A stretch of 10,187 nucleotides of DNA from Planctomycetota bacterium (GTDB lineage Bacteria; Planctomycetota; Phycisphaerae; Sedimentisphaerales; Anaerohalosphaeraceae), in contig DAOVVQ010000138.1 in NCBI GenBank assembly GCA_030637065.1, positions 1 to 10,187 of the forward strand, read 5' to 3'. A model generated the notes under the pieces. That model saw only the letters and a list, made by a program, of their open reading frames with translations, was not told the origin of the DNA and searched no databases. A program made the position numbers and the translations under genes. Positions 1 through 6,216 of the stretch are shown piece by piece (positions within the stretch are counted from its first letter, which is position 1; every line of letters starts with the position of its first letter).

Positions 1-1545
1 AAGGCGCTCGTTGCAAAGACGACGATACCGGGAACCTACTGGCTGGGCGCGCTCGGCGGAAAGACGCATCAAGGGCATCCATCCTGCTGGGTCGAGAATG
101 TTATCGATGAAATTGACGAGCCCGGCGAATGGGCTCTTAATACCCGAACGGGCAAGCTATACCTCTGGCCGAAAGGCGGCAAACCCGGCGATAATATCTT
201 GGCTCCGACCCTGTGTGAGCTTGTCCGCGTCGAGGGCCGCAATGTCGAGAGCATTAAAGGCGATATGCCGGTAGTCGGACTGGTCTTTAAGGGGATAACA
301 TTCACCCAGGGCGACCGCGACCTGTGGGAAAAGGACACCGCCGGGATCCAGCACGATTGGGAGATGTTCGACAAGGACAACGCGGCCCTGCGGTTTCGCG
401 GTGCAAAGGATTGCGTAGTTGAAAACTGCACATTCATAAATTCCGGCGGCACCGGTATAAGGTGCGACCTCTACTGTCAGAATATTAGCATTGTTGGCAA
501 TCGGCTGGACAGGCTCGGCGGTACGGGGATCCTTCTGTGCGGTTACGGACCGGGGCTTAAGGATGTCAATAAGAACAACGAGATCGTCAACAATGAGATC
601 AGCCGATGCGGCGAATTGTTCTGGCACAGCCCGGCCATCTTCATCTGGCAAAGCGGCGAGAATATGGCACGCAACAATCGCATTTATGACCTTCCGTATG
701 ACGCAATCGTCATCAGCGGCGTAAGGCCGAGATACTTCGGCATCTTCGATCCGGTCAAATGGCTGCCGGAATACGAGGACTTTAAGAATCTCAAGGGCCT
801 TCGGGAGAATATGCTGACCGTTCGTTGGGACGAGGTGGGCCATCCGAAAACCGCCGCCCAGTCGCGACGGTTCGCCCATGCCCGCAATAACATCATCCGC
901 GACAATGAACTTCACAACGTGATGCAGGTCCTCGGCGACGGCAACGCGATCTATTATTCCTGCGCCGGCGAGGGCAACGTCATCGAGCGAAATCTCATCT
1001 ACAACAGCCTCCATGCCGTAACGGAGATCCGCTTCGATGACGACCAGGAGGAATCGTACGTCAAGGACAATATCGTCTTCGGCAACGGCATAAAGATCAA
1101 GCACACCAATTACCTTGAGAATAATTTCCTGATCGGCGGCCAGATCCGCATCCGTCCCGAGACCGCTATCGGCTCCGTTGTCCAGCGGAACATCATTTAC
1201 CCGGCGCGCGGCAAGGAGTTCTTCTATGATACCACGCAGAACCTGCTTGACCTGGCAAGGCCTGACTATAATCTGCTGTATTATAAGGATACGCAAAAAG
1301 GCAAGTTGCTTCTGGCCGAGGTTCAGGCCGTCGGCCACGAAAAACACGGCGTTTTTGCCGACCCGATGTTTGTCGACCTGGCAAACGGTGACCTGCGGCT
1401 AAGGCCCGCTTCACCGGCACTAAAGCTCGGTATCAAGCAGATCGCAACGGAAAAGATCGGTCTGCTCGACGACCCGGCATTTCCAAGGCTCAGGCGGCAG
1501 GGGTTCAGGAAAGCGGTCGACCCTGAAAATGTTATTGACTTTTAG
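1..1545 (+). CDS. Right-handed parallel beta-helix protein, probable glycoside hydrolase (5' end outside window)
   Basis: The reading frame is open from base 1 to the TAG at 1543-1545, giving 514 residues with no start in the window. Internal ATG/TTG codons are not real starts, because the homology to the downstream paralogue (3682-5922) begins at the first codon. Fragment residue n matches paralogue residue n+237 with no gaps, so about 237 N-terminal residues, including a likely lipoprotein signal, lie upstream. Short Asn/Gly-rich turns such as NNEIVNNEISRCG and NNIIRDNELH indicate a parallel beta-helix. Asp313 (in GDGNAIYY) and Asp346-348 (in RFDDDQEESYV) are kept in both copies and are candidate catalytic acids. 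By family resemblance it could be a GH141- or GH120-like glycosidase acting on arabinose- or fucose-containing plant or algal glycan; this is inference. The C-terminus is five residues longer than the paralogue's. It is intact, not a pseudogene, within the window. Confidence 0.88.
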   Translation, partial: KALVAKTTIPGTYWLGALGGKTHQGHPSCWVENVIDEIDEPGEWALNTRTGKLYLWPKGGKPGDNILAPTLCELVRVEGRNVESIKGDMPVVGLVFKGITFTQGDRDLWEKDTAGIQHDWEMFDKDNAALRFRGAKDCVVENCTFINSGGTGIRCDLYCQNISIVGNRLDRLGGTGILLCGYGPGLKDVNKNNEIVNNEISRCGELFWHSPAIFIWQSGENMARNNRIYDLPYDAIVISGVRPRYFGIFDPVKWLPEYEDFKNLKGLRENMLTVRWDEVGHPKTAAQSRRFAHARNNIIRDNELHNVMQVLGDGNAIYYSCAGEGNVIERNLIYNSLHAVTEIRFDDDQEESYVKDNIVFGNGIKIKHTNYLENNFLIGGQIRIRPETAIGSVVQRNIIYPARGKEFFYDTTQNLLDLARPDYNLLYYKDTQKGKLLLAEVQAVGHEKHGVFADPMFVDLANGDLRLRPASPALKLGIKQIATEKIGLLDDPAFPRLRRQGFRKAVDPENVIDF

Positions 1546-1635
1546 TCCGGCGCTAATATCCTGATATCGTAGCGTGGGGCGGGCCCGACGAAAAAGGGCA
1601 TGGCGCAAAACAGTATCGGTGTGGACACATTTATC

Positions 1636-1640
1636 GGGAG
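1636..1640 (+). promoter_or_regulatory. Ribosome binding site of the GH51 gene
   Basis: GGGAG lies six bases before the ATG at 1647. This supports that start, which is also the one that yields a proper lipoprotein signal peptide. Confidence 0.6.
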
Positions 1641-1646
1641 AAAGTT

Positions 1647-3650
1647 ATGAACGTACGATGTGCAAAACGATTCGCGGTGGTAGCGGCTGTCGCGATGGTG
1701 GGCCTGATCGCAGGCTGTCAGTGGCTAAATAAACGAACCGAGACGGCCCGGCTGCCGGAGGTCGTCGAAAAGCCCGCGGCAACCATAGAGGTAGACACAA
1801 CCAGGACATCTGTGCCGATCTCCAAATACGTCTACGGCCAGTTCATCGAGCATCTGGGTCGCTGCATCTACGGCGGGATTTGGGCCGAGATGCTCGAAGA
1901 CCGCAAATTCTTCTATTCCGTCCCAGCCCCGGGCGACATCTGGGCAACCGAACCCAAAGGCGGGGCAACCGTCCTTGTAGCATCGCCGTGGAAGGTCGTC
2001 GGCAGAGACGGCTCGGTAGCGATGGTAACGCAGGATGTTTACGTCGGCGACCACACGCCCGAAATTACCTTGCCTGGCGACGGCAATCCCACGGGTATCG
2101 CCCAGGACGACTTGGGCCTGGTCAAAGGGAAGAAGTATACCGGAAGGATCATCCTCGCCGGAGACCCCGGCGCGGCGCCGGTAGAAGTTACCCTCGTATG
2201 GGGCAGAGGCGAGCACAACCGCATGACGGTAACCGTTGGCGAGATCACCGGCGACTACAGATCGGTCCCGTTTAGCTTTAAGTCCGAGGCCGATACGGAT
2301 AACGGCAGGCTGGAGATCGTCGCCCTTGGCGAAGGCAAATTGAGGATAGGGACCGTTTCGCTGATGCCAGCCGACAACATAAACGGTATGCGAGCCGATA
2401 CGCTCGAACTTCTAAAGGAACTGAATTCCCCTGTCTATCGCTGGCCCGGCGGAAACTTCGTCAGCGGTTACGAATGGCTCGACGGGACCGGCGAGCGAGA
2501 CCGGCGTCCGCCCCGCAAGAATCCCGCCTGGACCGGCGTCGAGCACAACGATTTCGGGCTCCACGAATTCATGGTATTTTGCGAAGAGCTTGGCACTGAG
2601 CCCTTCGTCGCGGTAAATACCGGATCGGGAACCGCCGAGTCCGCCCGGCTACAGGTCGAGTATTGTAACGGATCCGTCGATACTGAGATGGGCGCACTTA
2701 GGGCCGAAAACGGAAGTGCTGAGCCTTTCAATATCAAATGGTGGGCGGTCGGAAACGAGATGTACGGCGGATGGCAGATCGGCCACATGCCCGTTGAGCA
2801 GTACGTCAAAAAGCACAATAGCTGTGTCGACGCCATGCGACAGGCCGATCCCTCGGTTAAGTTCATCGCTGTCGGCAATGTTCTGGGCAAGTGGAGCGAG
2901 CAGATGTTTGCCAATTGTTCCGATCACATGGACCTGATCAGCGAGCATTTCTACTGCCGGCCCCAGAACTTACCTCCGATCAAGCATGTGGCAATGGTGC
3001 CGGAAAGGGCACACCGTATCATACAGGCCCACCGTGATCACCGCCGGACATCCGCTGAGCTTGATAAGCGGGACATCCGCATCGCAATGGACGAGTGGAA
3101 TTACTGGCACAAACCGTATGTGCCGGAATATGGCGAGTTGGGCTGCCGCTACACCCTCAAGGACGCCCTCGGCATCGCAGCCGGTCTCCACGAGTTCTTC
3201 CGCAACAGCGACATGGTCTTCATGGCAAATTACGCTCAGACGGTAAACGTCATCGGTTGCATTAAGACCAGCAAGACCGAGGCCGCCTTTGCCACGACCG
3301 GGCTGGTGCTGAAACTCTATCGCAACGAGTTCGGCGAGATACCCGTGCGGGTAACCGGTTTTCCCAAGCCGCTGGATGTTGTCGCAGCCATGTCAGGCGA
3401 CCATAAGAAAATAACCGTCGGAATTGTCAATCCCACAGGGAAAAATATTAGCTTAGGCCTGAATCTCTGGGGTCCATCGGTCACAGGCACCGGCAAAAGG
3501 TGGGTCATTACCGGCAACAATCCGCTCGAGTACAACGAGCCCGGCAGGGACCCCAAAGTGGCGATTACCGAGAGAGCTTTTCACGGCTTTTCCGATGTGC
3601 TTACGGCAGAGCCGGTAAGCGTTACATTGTACGCACTGGATGTAGAGTAG
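1647..3650 (+). CDS. GH51 alpha-L-arabinofuranosidase, lipoprotein
   Basis: This predicted EC 3.2.1.55 enzyme releases terminal alpha-L-arabinofuranosyl groups from arabinan, arabinoxylan or arabinogalactan side chains. Residues 1-24 form a lipoprotein signal: basic start, hydrophobic core, lipobox IAGC with Cys24, so the enzyme is probably anchored to a membrane outside the cytoplasm. Residues about 59-88 carry the GH51 opening signature (YGQFIEHLGRCIYGGIW, then EMLEDRKF). Residues about 110-245 look like an inserted beta-sandwich, comparable to the CBM4/9-like insertion known in some GH51 enzymes. The TIM barrel follows, with general acid/base Glu371 in WWAVGNEMYGG and nucleophile Glu483 in IAMDEWNYWHK. 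The C-terminal beta domain ends with VSVTLYALDVE. At 667 residues it fits the longer GH51 subgroup. It lies 101 bases after one beta-helix gene and 31 bases before its paralogue, suggesting co-transcription. Family assignment is strong; the exact substrate is not visible. Confidence 0.93.
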   Translation: MNVRCAKRFAVVAAVAMVGLIAGCQWLNKRTETARLPEVVEKPAATIEVDTTRTSVPISKYVYGQFIEHLGRCIYGGIWAEMLEDRKFFYSVPAPGDIWATEPKGGATVLVASPWKVVGRDGSVAMVTQDVYVGDHTPEITLPGDGNPTGIAQDDLGLVKGKKYTGRIILAGDPGAAPVEVTLVWGRGEHNRMTVTVGEITGDYRSVPFSFKSEADTDNGRLEIVALGEGKLRIGTVSLMPADNINGMRADTLELLKELNSPVYRWPGGNFVSGYEWLDGTGERDRRPPRKNPAWTGVEHNDFGLHEFMVFCEELGTEPFVAVNTGSGTAESARLQVEYCNGSVDTEMGALRAENGSAEPFNIKWWAVGNEMYGGWQIGHMPVEQYVKKHNSCVDAMRQADPSVKFIAVGNVLGKWSEQMFANCSDHMDLISEHFYCRPQNLPPIKHVAMVPERAHRIIQAHRDHRRTSAELDKRDIRIAMDEWNYWHKPYVPEYGELGCRYTLKDALGIAAGLHEFFRNSDMVFMANYAQTVNVIGCIKTSKTEAAFATTGLVLKLYRNEFGEIPVRVTGFPKPLDVVAAMSGDHKKITVGIVNPTGKNISLGLNLWGPSVTGTGKRWVITGNNPLEYNEPGRDPKVAITERAFHGFSDVLTAEPVSVTLYALDVE

Positions 3651-3663
3651 AAACCGAATCATA

Positions 3664-3671
3664 GAGAAAGG
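3664..3671 (+). promoter_or_regulatory. Ribosome binding site of the second beta-helix gene
   Basis: GAGAAAGG stands ten bases before the ATG at 3682, within the 31-base gap after the GH51 stop. The short gap leaves little room for a separate promoter and argues for co-transcription with the GH51 gene. Confidence 0.5.
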
Positions 3672-3681
3672 TTGACAAAAA

Positions 3682-5922
3682 ATGAGAATTGCGAAGTGTA
3701 TGTGTCTGTTGCTTACAATGATTGCGGTCTTGACGTTGGCAGGCTGCGAAACCGGCCCCGATGCCAGGGTTAGTGCTCAGCCGGTTAAACTTTATGTCGC
3801 TCCGGATGGCAGCGACAGCGCCGCCGGCACGATCGATGCGCCCTTTGCGACGATTACCGGGGCGAGAGATGCCGTCCGGCAGCTTAAGCAGCAGGGCGCA
3901 AAGCAGGATATCACTGTCCTGTTGCGAGGCGGGACGTATTATATAGATGAAACGATAGTCTTCGGCGTTGCCGACTCCGGCGCAGATGGCCATACGGTCG
4001 CTTACGCTGCCTATCCTAATGAGGAGCCGATCATCAGTTCGGCCAGGGCGATCGGCGGCTGGGAGAAGCTGACTAAGGCTCCGCGCGGTCTGCCTAAGGC
4101 TGCTAAGGGCAAGGTCTGGGTCGCCGATATGCCCGAGACAAAGGGCGGCAACTGGCGTTTCCTGACCCTGTACGACGGCGAAGAGGCCCTGCCGCGGGCC
4201 CGCTCCAATGGGTTCATACCGACGGGAGTTTGCCCTCTGCCCAACCAGAAGTTCCGCTGGGATGACCTCGATACGCTCAATTTCCCCAAGGGTGCGCTCA
4301 GGAATTACCGCAACCTCGATGACGTCGAGATCCTGATCCAGCCAACGCATCAGTGGCTGGTCAATTATCTGCCCTTAGCTTCGGTCGACGAAAAGAAACT
4401 CGTTGCAAAAACCGCGATTGACGGAACATATATGCTCGGTTCGTTGAAGGAGGAGCACTGGGCCGGCGTTAATACCTGCTGGGTCGAAAACGTCATCGAT
4501 GCTCTCGATGAGCCCGGCGAATGGGTGCTCAACACGAAAACCGGAAAGCTCTACCTGTGGCCCAAGGGCAAAAAGCCCGGCAATAGCATAATGGCGCCGA
4601 CCCTGCGCGAACTCGTGCGTGTCGAAGGGATTAACACCACCGGCCTCAGCGGCGATCAGCCGGTAAAAAACATCGTCTTTCGGGGCCTTACCTTTATTCA
4701 CGGTGACCGCGACCTTTGGGACAAGGAAACCGCGGGAATTCAGCATGACTGGGAGATGTACGACAAGGACAACGCGGCCTTGCGATTCAGGGGGGCACAG
4801 AATTGCACTGTCGAATATTGCACATTCAGAAACTCCGGCGGAACGGGCATAAGGTCGGACCTCTACGGCCAGAATATCTCCATTTTCGGCAATACATTTC
4901 GCGATCTCGGCGGTACGGGCATTCTTCTATGCGGCTACGGACCGGGCCTCAAGGACGTCAATAAAAACAACCGAATCGTCAATAACGACATCAGTCGCTG
5001 CGGCAGGCTTTTCCTCCACAGCCCGGCGATATTCATCTGGCAGAGCGGCGAAAACATTGCCGCCAATAACCATATTCACGATTTGCACTACGATGCGGTT
5101 GTCATAAGTGGCGTAAGGCCAAGGTTTTACGGCATCAGCGATCCCGTCAAATGGCTTCCCGACTGGCCCAACTTCAGGAACCTCAAAGGCCTTCGCGAGA
5201 ATATGCGAACGATCCGATGGGACGAGGTGGGCCAGCCCAAAAACGCCAAAGAGGCCCGGCGTTTCGCCCATGCACGCAACAATGTCATCCGCGACAATGA
5301 ATTCCATGACGTTATGCAGACCCTTGGCGACGGCAACGCCATTTATTATTCGTGTGCCGGCGAGGGTAACAGCATCCACCGAAATCTTGTCTATAACACC
5401 AGAAAGGCGGCGACCGAGATCCGCTTCGACGACGATCAGGAGGAGTCCTACGTCAGCGAAAATATCGTGTTCGGCAACGGGATCAAGCTCAAGCACACCA
5501 ACTACATTGAAAACAACTTCATCATCGGCGGCCAGATCATCATCAGGCCCGAAACCGCGGTCGGCTCCGTTGTCCAGCGGAATATCATTTACATGTACCC
5601 CGACAAGGACTACTTCTACGACATGAAGAAGGATCTACTCGACCTGGCCCGGCCCGATTACAACCTGCTCTTCTGCAAAGACAGCAAAAAAGGCAGAGGG
5701 CTGTTAGCGGAGGCGCGAAAACTCGGCCACGAAAAGCACGGGATGTTCGGCGACCCGATGTTCGTCGATCTGGAAAACGGCAACCTGCAACTAAGACCCG
5801 GATCGCCGGCCCGGAAACTCGGTATCGAGCAGATAGACACCGAAAAGATCGGCCTGCTCGACGACCCAGCCTTCCCCAAACTCAGGCGACAGGGCTTTAT
5901 GAATGCAGTCTGGAAGGAGTAA
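3682..5922 (+). CDS. Right-handed parallel beta-helix lipoprotein, probable GH141/GH120-like glycosidase
   Basis: The 746-residue product starts with a lipoprotein signal (lipobox LAGC, Cys22). A short linker leads to LYVAPDGSDSAAGT at about residue 37 and a PFATITGARDAVRQLK stretch, the usual opening of secreted beta-helix glycosidases such as GH141, followed by LRGGTYYIDETIVF. Residues about 60-330 form the first coils with an inserted region; about 330-640 are Asn/Gly-rich helix coils (VNNDISRCG, ARNNVIRDNEFHDV). Asp550 in GDGNAIYY and Asp583-585 in RFDDDQEESYV are the best catalytic candidates, since paired Asp or Asp/Glu residues serve this role in related beta-helix hydrolases. It is a close, gapless paralogue of the protein at 1-1545, and both flank the GH51 gene. 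The envelope location and neighbours suggest that it cooperates in breaking an arabinose-containing glycan. Fold: confident. Enzyme family and substrate: inference; a polysaccharide lyase or epimerase is a less likely alternative. Confidence 0.87.
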   Translation: MRIAKCMCLLLTMIAVLTLAGCETGPDARVSAQPVKLYVAPDGSDSAAGTIDAPFATITGARDAVRQLKQQGAKQDITVLLRGGTYYIDETIVFGVADSGADGHTVAYAAYPNEEPIISSARAIGGWEKLTKAPRGLPKAAKGKVWVADMPETKGGNWRFLTLYDGEEALPRARSNGFIPTGVCPLPNQKFRWDDLDTLNFPKGALRNYRNLDDVEILIQPTHQWLVNYLPLASVDEKKLVAKTAIDGTYMLGSLKEEHWAGVNTCWVENVIDALDEPGEWVLNTKTGKLYLWPKGKKPGNSIMAPTLRELVRVEGINTTGLSGDQPVKNIVFRGLTFIHGDRDLWDKETAGIQHDWEMYDKDNAALRFRGAQNCTVEYCTFRNSGGTGIRSDLYGQNISIFGNTFRDLGGTGILLCGYGPGLKDVNKNNRIVNNDISRCGRLFLHSPAIFIWQSGENIAANNHIHDLHYDAVVISGVRPRFYGISDPVKWLPDWPNFRNLKGLRENMRTIRWDEVGQPKNAKEARRFAHARNNVIRDNEFHDVMQTLGDGNAIYYSCAGEGNSIHRNLVYNTRKAATEIRFDDDQEESYVSENIVFGNGIKLKHTNYIENNFIIGGQIIIRPETAVGSVVQRNIIYMYPDKDYFYDMKKDLLDLARPDYNLLFCKDSKKGRGLLAEARKLGHEKHGMFGDPMFVDLENGNLQLRPGSPARKLGIEQIDTEKIGLLDDPAFPKLRRQGFMNAVWKE

Positions 5923-5963
5923 TACTAATCCCACTAAAAAAATGCGTGTCAGTCTGTCAGTAT

Positions 5964-6078
5964 GGGTGGCAGCGCGTTTGCGCAGCAAACCGATGGTCGT
6001 ATGCACACCGGCGTCCACCATCGGTTTGGCTTCGCCAAATCCCGATGTGCATCGGGACCACCCTTGTTTCTTGGCGAA
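5964..6078. repeat. Dense palindromic element with alternative foldings (unclassified)
   Basis: This non-coding stretch, 41 bases after the beta-helix stop, is built almost wholly of inverted repeats. GGGTGG (5964-5969) matches CCACCC (6058-6063) as an outer stem. GTTTGC/GCAAAC (5976-5981/5985-5990) has a three-base loop. CAAACCGATGGT (5986-5997) matches ACCATCGGTTTG (6017-6028) perfectly over 12 bp. TTTGGC/GCCAAA (6025-6030/6034-6039) has a three-base loop. TCCCGAT/ATCGGGA (6040-6046/6051-6057) has a four-base loop. TTCGCCAA (6031-6038) also matches TTGGCGAA (6071-6078). Several pairings exclude each other. It could be a dispersed REP/MITE-like repeat, a 3'-end RNA structure for the upstream mRNA, or a structured RNA. 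No flanking target duplication or T-tract is visible, so neither a mobile origin nor an intrinsic terminator is supported. Confidence 0.6.
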
Positions 6079-6082
6079 CAAT

Positions 6083-6110
6083 TGCAATTTTTGTACGCAT
6101 AAAGTACGAT
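6083..6110 (+). promoter_or_regulatory. Weak sigma70-type promoter candidate for the flavoprotein/amrS genes
   Basis: TTGCAA at 6083-6088 and TACGAT at 6105-6110 are separated by 16 bases, each matching four of six consensus positions. The site lies just after the palindromic element and about 100 bases before the next start codon. It would place the hairpin at 6143-6178 in the mRNA leader. Such matches arise easily by chance, and promoter rules in the likely phylum are poorly constrained. Confidence 0.22.
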
Positions 6111-6142
6111 GGGGCGGTGGATTTGACCGGATTTACGCCGAT

Positions 6143-6178
6143 TTTGGCTGATTTGGGTGCGTTTTGCACCCAGCCAAA
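6143..6178 (+). promoter_or_regulatory. Bulged leader hairpin upstream of a Shine-Dalgarno sequence
   Basis: TTTGGCTG (6143-6150) pairs with CAGCCAAA (6171-6178), and GGTGC (6156-6160) with GCACC (6166-6170), leaving a five-base bulge ATTTG on the 5' side and the loop GTTTT. The result is 13 base pairs. It ends five bases before the purine-rich AAAGGAG at 6183-6189. An alternative stem, TTTGCAC (6163-6169) with GTGCAAA (6179-6185), would break this hairpin and cover the start of AAAGGAG. There is no T-run, so it is not an intrinsic terminator; a role in translation control or mRNA stability is inference. Confidence 0.45.
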
Positions 6179-6192
6179 GTGCAAAGGAGCCG

Positions 6193-6216
6193 ATGACGGG
6201 TAAGGGCTTGAGATGA
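6193..6216 (+). CDS. Possible seven-residue leader peptide (MTGKGLR)
   Basis: AAGGAG (6184-6189) is the strongest Shine-Dalgarno match in this gap but sits 23 bases before the flavoprotein ATG at 6213, too far to serve it directly. An ATG at 6193, only three bases after it, opens a frame of seven codons ending with TGA at 6214-6216. That stop overlaps the flavoprotein start in an ATGA arrangement typical of translational coupling. The spacing is shorter than optimal and the peptide has no recognisable regulatory codon run, so it may be chance. The flavoprotein also has a weaker site of its own, AAGGG at 6202-6206. Confidence 0.22.
   Translation: MTGKGLR

Noticed and set aside
157..1347. Long open frame of 396 codons on the minus strand inside the first beta-helix gene
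   Set aside because: It lies antisense to a gene with clear homology to the complete paralogue at 3682-5922. Its sequence shows no recognisable domain, and a similar antisense frame recurs over the paralogue (4927-5496), as expected from shared codon bias.
199..1545. TTG at 199 as the real start of the first gene
   Set aside because: Codons 1-66 upstream of it align without gaps to the paralogue, so the gene simply begins before the window.
1573..1590. GC-rich hairpin after the first beta-helix gene as an intrinsic terminator
   Set aside because: The stem has a G-G mismatch and is followed by an A-run, not a T-run, on the coding strand; the downstream GH51 gene seems to belong to the same cluster.
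3622..4350. Minus-strand open frame across the GH51/beta-helix junction
   Set aside because: It runs through the ribosome site, signal peptide and N-terminal coils of the real gene on the other strand and has no credible start context.
5948..6063. Insertion sequence or MITE with target-site duplication
   Set aside because: There is a short direct repeat GTCAGT (5948-5953 and 5956-5961), but both copies lie on the same side of the palindromic element. No matching duplication borders its right end and no transposase is present.
6040..6070. Hairpin TCCCGAT/ATCGGGA as an intrinsic terminator for the glycan cluster
   Set aside because: The following bases (CCACCCTTGTTTCTTGG) have no continuous T-tract. 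Termination here cannot be excluded but is not shown.
6123..6128. TTGACC as a -35 promoter element
   Set aside because: No plausible -10 hexamer lies 16-18 bases downstream; that position falls inside the GC-containing hairpin at 6143-6178.
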